Positions 1-5,951 are shown, counted from the first letter of the stretch. The stretch is 7,554 nucleotides of DNA from CAZGUX01 sp046160045 (GCA_046160045.1 JBJXGR010000604.1:1-7554); one strand, 5' to 3'. Program-made: numbers and translations. Notes: a model not told the origin generated them from the letters alone.

Positions 1-583
1 AGGCGGCGTCGCCCAACGTGAAGCATTCCGGTCGAATTCCAGCATGTCCTGGACGGCCCGCCGCTGCTCATCGTTCTGAGCGAGTCCAGTAGATCAGCCG
101 GCTACAAACCCAATGAATGAGAACCCACCCTGATGACCCAGGCGCAATACGCCCGGCATCGCGGCGAGAGCCCGCGGTACATCGGCAAGCTGGCCAGGGC
201 GCATCCTGGGAACTGGATCAGTGGGGTTTAGTGCAGTGCGACGCGAAAAAAAACGCGTCTGCGCCCACTGACCCTAGACCAGCAGGCTGTGGCGAAAGTC
301 AAAGAATGCCCGCTCCCTTCCGGTCGCGGCTCTGTATTCTCAGCGGTTTCTGGACGCTTCAGTCGATCGAGACGACATTTCGCCCCAGGCTGCCAGTTGT
401 TCCGATACCCGGGTCGTCGGGACCGGGGGCCAGGCGCGCCTGATCGCCCGTTCTCCCGCCATCTTCGCATCATCAACGAGCACCTGCTGCTTACGAATTT
501 CACGCCTCAGCCTCCATGAGGCTTCTATGGCGTATTCTTTTGTCGGGCTCTACATCGCGTGTGCCCACGGGCAGGCTGCCTGC
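1..583. other. Left-flank region with no supported gene
   Basis: This stretch lies downstream of the disrupted kinase/hydrolase gene. Several short frames are open in both directions but none has a convincing ribosome binding site, family motif and sustained length together. On the minus strand an open frame leaves the left edge (about 1-87); its residues, such as EQRRAVQDMLEF, look protein-like, but the frame is too short to name. Another minus-strand frame (340-549 between stops) has a charged helical run but no good start. The region may hold decayed genes; I see no tRNA, rRNA or repeat array in it. Confidence 0.5.
133..231 (+). pseudogene. Possible remnant of a small HTH protein
   Basis: A 32-codon frame starts MTQAQYARHRGESPRYIGKL and stops at TAG 229-231. 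The opening resembles the N-terminus of small DNA-binding proteins of the phage terminase-small-subunit/excisionase kind, where a T-x-x-x-Y-A-x-x-R-G-x-S run begins a helix-turn-helix. The homologous part ends after about 24 residues and no clear Shine-Dalgarno sequence precedes the ATG, so if real it is a truncated relic rather than a working gene. This is a resemblance judged by eye only; a chance open frame is equally possible. Confidence 0.2.
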
Positions 584-584
584 C
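570..584 (-). terminator. Short GC hairpin at the gene end, weak terminator candidate
   Basis: GGCAGG and CCTGCC are perfectly complementary around a 3-base loop and overlap the last base of the TAG stop codon (584-586) of the SUMF1/hydrolase reading frame. On the minus strand no run of T follows, so it does not fit a classical intrinsic terminator. It may just be a stable hairpin at the mRNA 3' end. Confidence 0.25.
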
Positions 585-1972
585 TACTTCACCGAACCAA
601 GGTACCGGTCGAGCCAGGCCAGGGTCTCTTTCACGAGCTCATTCTGTGGGATGAAGTGGTCGGAATCGTAGACCTTCTGGACCTTGTCCTTGGCTGGTGT
701 TCCGAGCAGATCGAACAGTGGCTTGGCGCTGATCTCGAAAGGAAAAACAAAGTCATACCTGCCATTCAAAAGGAGTATGGGAATGCGGACGCGCGTAACG
801 TAGTTGATCTGCGCCGCCTCTGGACGTTCCCGCTTCCGCAAGCCTCCGTTCGCCAGGATGCTCGTTCTGACGCGCGGTTCGACGGCCAGGATCGACGGCG
901 CTATACGACTGCCCCAACTGTACCCGAAATACGCCACCTTGTGGCGATCGATGTCCGGCCGCGTTTCCAGGTAATCGATACCAACTCGGAAATCCTTCAC
1001 CAACTGGATCAAGAATTCGGTGTGCTGCCGCGTTGGCGCTCCACTGTGAAGCCTGTAAAGCGCATCTTCGCGGCGCTCAAAGGTCCCCTTATAAATCGGG
1101 CACAGGACCGCCCGCCCATTCTTCACCAGAAATAGCAGGTTCTGTTCGAATTCCTGCCAATGTTCAATGTCGCTGCTCGGTGGAGGTTGTTGCATTACCG
1201 TCGACCCCGGAAAATAAATCACAACCTGGTACGGCGGCGAAGCGTGCCTGGGAAGGAACAGGTGCATCGGCAGCTTTTCGCTGCCGTATGCGGCATCCAC
1301 CACGATTCTTTCCTGGACCCAATCGGAACTTTCCTTGCGCGATTGCAAGCGCGGGTTCAGTTCCTTCCGGTCGTACGAAAACAGGTCCGCGTAGACCTGG
1401 AAGACAGCATCGGACGCCGGGACCATATGATAGAAGTTGGGAAAATCGGGTATCGATGGTTCCAAAGGCGCCAGAAGCTTGGCGTCTATTTTGCCCGGAT
1501 CGAGATAGACGGCACAGCGGAAGCCATTCCTGGGAGATCGGTCGAATGCTGAGGCCTGGCTCACGTTGCTCACCATGTAGTTGACGTCATTCCACGCGCC
1601 GCCACGAACCACGCGGCCGAGGCGGGTGGCATTCCAGCACCACTCGCGAACATTGCCCCCCATGTCGAAAGTGCCCCAGGCGCTCATCCCTCGGTAGGTT
1701 CCTACCGGGGCCGGGCCTCCACCTTTAAAATTACTGAGGCGGGTCAAGAGACCCCGTGCGTCGAAGCCGGGCAAGCCTATGGCCGCCTCCCAATGGTGCG
1801 AACTGGGAAGCGTCTTGCCGGCGTACTCGGCGTAAGCCGCGGCTTCATACCAACTGACGCCGGAAACCGGATAATCTGCCTGCCCATTAGGATAATCGCC
1901 GGCTTGCCAGGTGATCGGTCGGTAGTGGGTCAATTTGAAATTCCTCTCGTCTTGACGGTTCCCGCGAAGCAT
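584..1972 (-). CDS. 3' part of an IS-interrupted gene: SUMF1 C-terminal half fused to alpha/beta hydrolase
   Basis: This is the distal half of the kinase fusion gene that begins at 5932; codons up to 1912 belong to the original gene and the frame then reads into the insertion element. The SUMF1 part has the family signatures YPVSGVSWYEAAAYAEYAGK, GNVREWCWN, RVVRGGAW and NGFRCAV. It lacks the two catalytic cysteines of true formylglycine-generating enzyme, so a binding or structural role is likelier. The second half is an alpha/beta hydrolase of the dienelactone-hydrolase/prolyl-oligopeptidase type, with nucleophile elbow GYSWG and probable triad Ser, Asp (NGRYD) and His (DSDHF), equal to residues 944, 999 and 1031 of the rebuilt protein. 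The open frame extends to a TTG at 1993. ATG 1972 is preferred because AGGG lies 4 bases before it, and both starts lie inside the element. Without its native start the fragment may be untranslated. Confidence 0.8.
   Translation of the reverse strand: MLRGNRQDERNFKLTHYRPITWQAGDYPNGQADYPVSGVSWYEAAAYAEYAGKTLPSSHHWEAAIGLPGFDARGLLTRLSNFKGGGPAPVGTYRGMSAWGTFDMGGNVREWCWNATRLGRVVRGGAWNDVNYMVSNVSQASAFDRSPRNGFRCAVYLDPGKIDAKLLAPLEPSIPDFPNFYHMVPASDAVFQVYADLFSYDRKELNPRLQSRKESSDWVQERIVVDAAYGSEKLPMHLFLPRHASPPYQVVIYFPGSTVMQQPPPSSDIEHWQEFEQNLLFLVKNGRAVLCPIYKGTFERREDALYRLHSGAPTRQHTEFLIQLVKDFRVGIDYLETRPDIDRHKVAYFGYSWGSRIAPSILAVEPRVRTSILANGGLRKRERPEAAQINYVTRVRIPILLLNGRYDFVFPFEISAKPLFDLLGTPAKDKVQKVYDSDHFIPQNELVKETLAWLDRYLGSVK
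1913..1920. repeat. Left 8-bp target-site duplication (GATCGGTC)
   Basis: GATCGGTC directly abuts the left end of the element and recurs directly after its right end at 4097-4104. Keeping a single copy joins the two halves of the kinase gene in frame, which fixes the duplication length at 8 bp. Confidence 0.95.
1921..1958 (+). repeat. Left terminal inverted repeat
   Basis: The outer 16 bases, GGTAGTGGGTCAATTT, match the right end exactly. After a diverged 14-base segment an inner block CTTGACGG (1951-1958) also matches the right end. The two-block layout fits a cleavage tip plus an inner transposase-binding box. The outward strand contains TTGACC, a -35-like hexamer, but I find no matching -10 in the flank. 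Confidence 0.93.
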
Positions 1973-1984
1973 GCCACCCTGAAG

Positions 1985-1998
1985 GCATGCCAAAGCGG
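1985..1998 (+). promoter_or_regulatory. Copy 1 of the motif CATGCYAAAGCGG, at the start codon of the small basic protein
   Basis: CATGCCAAAGCGG (1986-1998) overlaps the ATG at 1987. It differs by one base from the copies at 2311-2323 and 3999-4011. All three lie at the 5' ends of the element's genes, so a shared operator or transposase-binding site is possible; the function is inferred only from position. Confidence 0.35.
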
Positions 1999-2262
1999 AC
2001 TAGCAGTCGCAAGCTCGACACCATACAGAACGCCCTTCGCGTAGTCCAGGAATCCACCAACGAACCCCGCCACCCCACGACGAAGAAGCCCACCAAATCC
2101 CTCATCTCTCAGGTTATGGCTGAGATGGGCAGACGTGGCGGAAAGATTGGCGGGAAGCGTCGGCTTGAGACGATGACAGGTCAACAGCGGAAGGAAATCG
2201 CGTCGGCTGCCGCGAAGGCGCGATGGGCCAAAAGGGCTCCAGCGCCCAAGCGCAAACCATAG
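1987..2262 (+). CDS. Small basic protein with GGKxGGK...ARW motif, element-borne
   Basis: The 91-residue product is rich in Lys, Arg and Ala. Its first 40 residues look unstructured. Residues 47-82 carry MGRRGGKIGGKRRLETMT followed by an alanine-rich helix ending KARWAKR. This glycine/lysine pattern followed by a helix ending in ARW recurs in many small bacterial proteins of unknown function; its charge suggests nucleic-acid binding, like histone-H1-like or KGG proteins, but this is not shown. GAAGG lies only one base before the ATG at 1987, closer than usual, so the start is uncertain; the next in-frame ATG is at 2116. It lies inside the inverted repeats, 78 bases before the transposase start on the same strand, and could be an accessory or regulatory protein of the element. 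Confidence 0.6.
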   Translation: MPKRTSSRKLDTIQNALRVVQESTNEPRHPTTKKPTKSLISQVMAEMGRRGGKIGGKRRLETMTGQQRKEIASAAAKARWAKRAPAPKRKP

Positions 2263-2306
2263 TACTAACCTCAGTCTAGCACGCCAAATAGCCCCGTATT
2301 TATTGC

Positions 2307-2334
2307 TTGACATGCTAAAGCGGTGTAGTATACT
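2307..2334 (+). promoter_or_regulatory. Strong sigma-70-type promoter for the transposase
   Basis: TTGACA (2307-2312) and TATACT (2329-2334) are separated by 16 bases; the -35 is consensus and the -10 differs from TATAAT at one base. Transcription would begin about 7 bases after the -10, which is the A of the transposase ATG at 2341, so the mRNA would be leaderless or almost so. The spacer contains the motif repeated elsewhere in the element. Confidence 0.7.
2310..2324 (+). promoter_or_regulatory. Copy 2 of the element motif, in the transposase promoter spacer
   Basis: ACATGCTAAAGCGGT is identical over 15 bases to 3998-4012. It fills most of the spacer between the -35 and -10 hexamers, where a bound protein would block RNA polymerase. 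It is therefore a candidate operator for transposase control. Confidence 0.4.
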
Positions 2335-2340
2335 TGAAGC

Positions 2341-3189
2341 ATGAACAGGCTCAACATGCAGAAGAAAGTGGCGGTAATCTCGGCGCTGGTCGAGGGTTGC
2401 TCGGTTCGCTCGACTTCGCGCATGACAGGCGTTGCCAAAGGGACGATTCTCCGGCTGCTGGCGGACGTCGGCAAGGCTTGCGCCGAGTACCAAGATGCGG
2501 CCATCCGCAATGTCGCATCCAAGCGCGTTCAGATCGATGAGATCTGGTCGTTTTGCTACGCCAAGGCGAAGAACACGAAGCCGGAGCACTTTGAGAATGG
2601 CGGGTATGCTGGCGACGTTTGGACCTTTGTGGCGCTGGACGCCGATACCAAACTCGCCCTCTCTTGGATGGTTGGCCAGCGCGACGCCGGGTTTGCGACA
2701 GACTTCATCAGCGACGTGAAGAAACGGCTCGCTGGCCGCATCCAACTCACGACGGACGGCCACAAGATGTATTTGACGGCGGTTGCTGACAACTTTGACT
2801 GGAACGGAATCGACTACGCCCAACTCGTGAAGGTCTACGGCAACGAACCCGAAGCACAGAAGCGGTACAGCCCCGCCGTTTGCAACGGCTGTGAGAAGTT
2901 CGCGATTACCGGCAAGCCAGACCCCACCCACATCAGCACGTCGTTTGTCGAACGACAGAACTTGACCATGAGAATGAACATGCGGCGGTTCACCCGGCTG
3001 ACCAACGCCTTCAGCAAAAAACTTGAGAATCATATTCACGCGGTCGCTCTCTTCTACATGCACTACAACTTTGTTCGAATCCACCAAACCCTGCGCGTCA
3101 CCCCAGCGATGGAGGCAGGGTTAACTGGTGCTGTCTGGTCGCTTCATGAACTTATAGCGCTCCCAGAAAGCGCCAGGATCGCCGCTTAA
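2341..3189 (+). CDS. IS1-family-like transposase (HTH + DDE)
   Basis: The 282-residue protein catalyses cut-and-join of the element ends. Residues 18-46 form a helix-turn-helix (SVRSTSRMTGVAKGTILRLL) closely resembling the HTH of IS1 InsA. The InsA zinc-binding cysteines are absent, so this is an HTH-only single-frame form rather than the frameshifted InsA-InsB of classical IS1. The DDE core shows D66 in QIDEIW, D139 in LTTDGHKMY and E204 in VERQN, followed by RRFTRLTNAFSKKLENH, which parallels the InsB C-terminus. ATG 2341 lies at the predicted transcription start and has no Shine-Dalgarno sequence; ATG 2356 (residue 6) is an alternative. The frame is intact with all catalytic residues, so the enzyme is probably active. 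Its stop overlaps that of the convergent gene. An IS1595-type relative is the alternative call. Confidence 0.93.
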   Translation: MNRLNMQKKVAVISALVEGCSVRSTSRMTGVAKGTILRLLADVGKACAEYQDAAIRNVASKRVQIDEIWSFCYAKAKNTKPEHFENGGYAGDVWTFVALDADTKLALSWMVGQRDAGFATDFISDVKKRLAGRIQLTTDGHKMYLTAVADNFDWNGIDYAQLVKVYGNEPEAQKRYSPAVCNGCEKFAITGKPDPTHISTSFVERQNLTMRMNMRRFTRLTNAFSKKLENHIHAVALFYMHYNFVRIHQTLRVTPAMEAGLTGAVWSLHELIALPESARIAA

Positions 3190-3983
3190 TGCGGTTGTAG
3201 CACTTTAGGAACCCTATCTCGGTCAATCTCAATAATCCATCTCATGGAGTGGCGGTTACCTAATTTGTCTTGGTACGTAATACCAACCGGTACTGTTACA
3301 TTATTATTTCCATCTGTGAGGCATTCCAATAACAGCCTAGTAATCTCCACCCTTAACGCGCCAACGTCGCACGGTGATAAGGCAAGGCGGAACACTCGAA
3401 TAGGATCGGGTATTAAGACAATAAGACTACAGTGCATAAGGTCAGTATCATGTGCATCGATCCACTCCATCTTTGTGATGTCAACATTAATCAGCGCATG
3501 CCCCAATGGACGCTGTTCGTAGTTGCCTTTCACTTGATATATCGGTTCGTCACTAACATTGGTAAAATATAAACCAGAGGGTTGTTGTGGCGGGTTGCGA
3601 AATTCCAACATCACGTGTGGCGCTACAGGCGGAGCAGCTTGGTACAAATTATTAACCACTCCACTGCCAAGTGTTATGACCGGACTGTGAGCGCCATGGG
3701 TCGCAGCGAGAGCCGATACGGATGCGATGGCTGGGGTTGTAGGTGGTTCACCTATCGGGCGCTTCCGACTGGCTAGATAACCCAACAGCCCCCACGCCGA
3801 CATTCCAAGTCCCGCAATGAGTAGTGTGTACTGAAGCGCCGTGTTATCGAGAATTGCAAAAGCGGTCGGTTGATTCTTTTGTAGCCACTCAACTCCACGG
3901 AATAAGCTGAAGAGCTGGAGGGCCTGGGATGCTGCTAGCAAAACAACCCCCAAGACAGATCTGCTAACGTAATGCAATTCCAT
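3186..3983 (-). CDS. Two-helix membrane protein of unknown function, passenger gene
   Basis: The 265-residue product has two hydrophobic segments, about residues 9-28 and 50-70, then a polar linker and a soluble domain from about 120 to the end. That domain is beta-rich and reminiscent of an Ig-like fold (LEFRN, GLYFTNVSDEPIYQVKG, INVDITKMEW). I do not recognise a named family. The gene lies between the transposase and the right inverted repeat, so it travels with the element. Its G+C is 42-45% in sampled lines, against about 60% in the transposase and 65% in the kinase, so its origin differs from both host and transposase. Only a weak purine run (GAGTGG) precedes ATG 3983. Its 3' end overlaps the transposase end by 4 bases in convergent orientation. 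A role in element maintenance or host fitness would be speculation. Confidence 0.8.
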   Translation of the reverse strand: MELHYVSRSVLGVVLLAASQALQLFSLFRGVEWLQKNQPTAFAILDNTALQYTLLIAGLGMSAWGLLGYLASRKRPIGEPPTTPAIASVSALAATHGAHSPVITLGSGVVNNLYQAAPPVAPHVMLEFRNPPQQPSGLYFTNVSDEPIYQVKGNYEQRPLGHALINVDITKMEWIDAHDTDLMHCSLIVLIPDPIRVFRLALSPCDVGALRVEITRLLLECLTDGNNNVTVPVGITYQDKLGNRHSMRWIIEIDRDRVPKVLQPH

Positions 3984-5932
3984 GCCGCCACTCTACCACA
4001 TGCTAAAGCGGTTCGTGCATTTGGGTCGCTTCGTGGGTCGCGAGCAGGGCACGGGTCGGCCGTCAAGGGTGGGCAATGTGAAATTGACCCACTACCGATC
4101 GGTCCGGACCGTCCCGTCTGATCCACAAACTCCGCGGAAGCTTGCTCCCAACTCAGTTCTTTACCATCCTTGAGGAACTTGTGCTTCCAGTATCTGCGCT
4201 CGCGATATCCGCCGGCATCGACGAACTGCTTGTACTGCCGATTGGTGACCTCGTATTTGTCGATGAAGAACTCGTCCACTGTTCCATCCACCGTCGTTCG
4301 GCCAGCAACCCTGACCATTCCGGCAGGAATTCTGTCCACAAGGTCCAGGCTTCGCACAACCGGTGCGGCTGGCCCGACTGCGGCCTCCACAGCTGCGTAT
4401 CCCTCTTTCTCCATTTTCCAGGCGGCTAACGCGCGGGGCACCCGGACCCGTTGAATCGGTGAAACGCCGAGGTACTGCCATGAAGCGTCAGCGGCGGAGT
4501 ATCCCTTCATGTAGGTCTTTGCTCCAGGCGGCGTGGTCGTGATGCTGGTTTCCACCGAACACAAATCGATCAGGCGCATCAATTCCGGGTCACCGGCGAT
4601 GTATTTCTCGGCTTCCGTGGCCAGCGCATAAGCATTGGACATGTTGGCGCGGCCCAACTCCGGGTTCAGCGCCATCCGGGCGATTTCCGGTAAGGCCTGC
4701 TCTCTTGCCCAGCGGATCTTGCTCTGACGATACAGGAACCATGCCGCTCCCGCGGCCAACACGATCAAGCACGCGGCCGCGGGGATCGCAATCCTGGGCT
4801 TAAGCATCCGCCGCAGCACGGCTCCCGGCTTCAGCACTCCCAGTTTTTCCGCCGTGACGCGATCCTGGTATTGCCGCAGGTCGCACAGCATTTCATCGGC
4901 CGACGCGTAACGTTGGTGCAAATCCCGCTTTAACGCCCTGATCACCACACGCTGCAATTCCGGCGGAATTCCGGGCCGGGCCTCTTCGAGCGGCTTGGGC
5001 TCCTGGTGCACCACGGCATAAAGAATGGATATGTTGCGATCGCCGGTAAATGGAAGCTGTCCGGTGAGCATCTCGTAGAGCACCACACCCAGCGACCAGA
5101 GATCGGTGCGATGATCCACGGTTTCGCTGCGCGCCTGTTCGGGCGACATGTAAGCCGCGGTTCCCATCGTAGTCCCCTCGCGGGTGTGCAGCGTTTCGCC
5201 GGCGACTTTTGCCAGGCCGAAGTCCATCAGCTTGGCTTGACCGCTCGCCGTTACCATAATGTTGGCGCTTTTGATGTCGCGGTGGACGATTCCCTTGCGG
5301 TGGGCTTCCGACAAAGCATCGGCGACTTGCATTGCCAGGCTGACCGTCTGCTCGATGGGAATCGGATGGTCCTTAATTCGCGCCCGCAGACTCTGGCCCT
5401 CGACGCATTCCATGGCGATGAACGGCGCCTCGCCTTCGTCGTGGATTTCGTGGATGGTGCAGATGTGGGGATGCGACAGGGCGGCGGCGGCGCGCGCTTC
5501 CACCAGGAATCGCTCCCGTACTTCCGGAGCGCTCACCCGATCAGCCGGCAGAAACTTCAAGGCTACGGCACGGTGCAGCTTGATGTCCTCGGCTCTGTAA
5601 ACGATCCCCATTCCCCCTCTGCCCAGGACCTCGAGAAGCTGGTACTTGCCGGCCACCAACCCGCCTTCGCCGAGCTTGTTTTCGATGCCGTATGGACCCA
5701 GACCAGCCCCCAAATGCAGTCGGGTGACCGTCGCATCCTCCAGCAGTTCCGGCGCGTTCCGGATCGCGGGTTGCTCCAGGAATTCGTCGCCGCCGAACTC
5801 GGAGAGCAGTGACTCTACTTCGCGGCGCAGTTCGGGGTCGGTCTGGGCCAGCAGCGCCGCCCTTTCCTCCGGGCTTCCCTCGCGAGCGGCGTGATACAGT
5901 TCTTCAATTCGCCGGAACCGCTCAGGGCTCAT
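3935..5932 (-). CDS. 5' part of the interrupted gene: membrane-anchored Ser/Thr kinase with PEGA-like and truncated SUMF1 domains
   Basis: This encodes a Hanks-type kinase that would phosphorylate Ser/Thr of cytoplasmic targets. An N-terminal alpha-helical segment (1-60) precedes the kinase. Kinase residues: glycine loop GRGGMG 104-109, K126 (VALK), E145, HRD 217-219 with K221 and N224, DFG 237-239 and SPE 263-265; all catalytic residues are present. One membrane helix spans about 381-401. A PEGA-like stalk covers about 459-530 and a SUMF1 domain starts near 533 (EVTNRQYKQFVDAGGY). The native sequence ends at Ile612. The next 53 residues are encoded by the inserted element, ending at 3935 and overlapping the passenger gene start by 49 bases. 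GAGG 8 bases upstream supports ATG 5932, 19 bases after the sigma-factor stop, so the two are probably co-transcribed. The truncated protein keeps the kinase but loses most of SUMF1 and the hydrolase. Confidence 0.93.
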   Translation of the reverse strand: MSPERFRRIEELYHAAREGSPEERAALLAQTDPELRREVESLLSEFGGDEFLEQPAIRNAPELLEDATVTRLHLGAGLGPYGIENKLGEGGLVAGKYQLLEVLGRGGMGIVYRAEDIKLHRAVALKFLPADRVSAPEVRERFLVEARAAAALSHPHICTIHEIHDEGEAPFIAMECVEGQSLRARIKDHPIPIEQTVSLAMQVADALSEAHRKGIVHRDIKSANIMVTASGQAKLMDFGLAKVAGETLHTREGTTMGTAAYMSPEQARSETVDHRTDLWSLGVVLYEMLTGQLPFTGDRNISILYAVVHQEPKPLEEARPGIPPELQRVVIRALKRDLHQRYASADEMLCDLRQYQDRVTAEKLGVLKPGAVLRRMLKPRIAIPAAACLIVLAAGAAWFLYRQSKIRWAREQALPEIARMALNPELGRANMSNAYALATEAEKYIAGDPELMRLIDLCSVETSITTTPPGAKTYMKGYSAADASWQYLGVSPIQRVRVPRALAAWKMEKEGYAAVEAAVGPAAPVVRSLDLVDRIPAGMVRVAGRTTVDGTVDEFFIDKYEVTNRQYKQFVDAGGYRERRYWKHKFLKDGKELSWEQASAEFVDQTGRSGPIGSGSISHCPPLTADPCPARDPRSDPNARTALACGRVAAWNCITLADLSWGLFC
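3998..4012 (-). promoter_or_regulatory. Copy 3 of the element motif, just upstream of the membrane protein gene
   Basis: ACATGCTAAAGCGGT on the plus strand is identical to 2310-2324. It ends 14 bases upstream of the minus-strand start codon of the passenger gene, within its likely promoter or leader. I could not place a convincing -35/-10 pair for that gene. Confidence 0.35.
4060..4096 (-). repeat. Right terminal inverted repeat
   Basis: Read inwards on the minus strand, the 16 outer bases equal the left end, followed by a 13-base diverged segment and the shared block CTTGACGG (4060-4067). The inner block is offset by one base from the left side. Confidence 0.93.
4097..4104. repeat. Right 8-bp target-site duplication (GATCGGTC)
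   Basis: This is the second copy of the 8-bp target sequence. It runs into the 10-bp palindrome GGTCCGGACC (4101-4110), so the element entered at the edge of a short symmetric site. Confidence 0.95.
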
Positions 5933-5951
5933 GCTGGAAACCTCGCTGGTT

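Larger units (their letters stand above)
1921..4096 (+). mobile_element. IS1-family-like insertion element carrying two passenger genes (2176 bp)
   Basis: The ends read GGTAGTGGGTCAATTT inwards on both sides and the element is flanked by the 8-bp duplication GATCGGTC. It encodes a single-frame transposase with an N-terminal HTH and a C-terminal DDE core whose E-R-x-N and following residues resemble IS1 InsB. IS1 ends also start with GGTRATG and make 8-9 bp duplications, which supports this family; IS1595 also makes 8-bp duplications and is the main alternative. Besides the transposase it holds a small basic protein gene and a convergent membrane protein gene, neither of which is needed for classical IS1 movement. 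The insertion sits inside the SUMF1 domain of a large kinase gene. Intact ends, an exact duplication and uninterrupted frames suggest a fairly recent event. Confidence 0.93.

Noticed and set aside
509..523. Hairpin AGCCTC-CAT-GAGGCT as terminator
   Set aside because: The stem is only 6 bp and no T-run follows on either strand.
340..549. Minus-strand frame with a charged helical run (EASWRLRREIRKQQ)
   Set aside because: It is short, has no ATG before the helical part and no ribosome binding site; too weak to call a gene.
527..1135. Plus-strand open frame of 202 codons
   Set aside because: It is antisense to the hydrolase, which has clear motifs and a catalytic triad on the minus strand; the plus translation shows no family signature.
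1921..1958. Outward hybrid promoters from TTGACC in the inverted repeats
   Set aside because: No -10-like hexamer at 16-18 bases lies in the flank at either end.
1930..3087. Minus-strand open frame of 385 codons across the element
   Set aside because: It is the complement of the transposase and small basic protein genes, both supported on the plus strand by motifs and a promoter; long antisense frames are common in GC-rich DNA.
5006..5812. Plus-strand open frame of 268 codons
   Set aside because: It lies opposite the kinase catalytic core, where all kinase motifs read on the minus strand.
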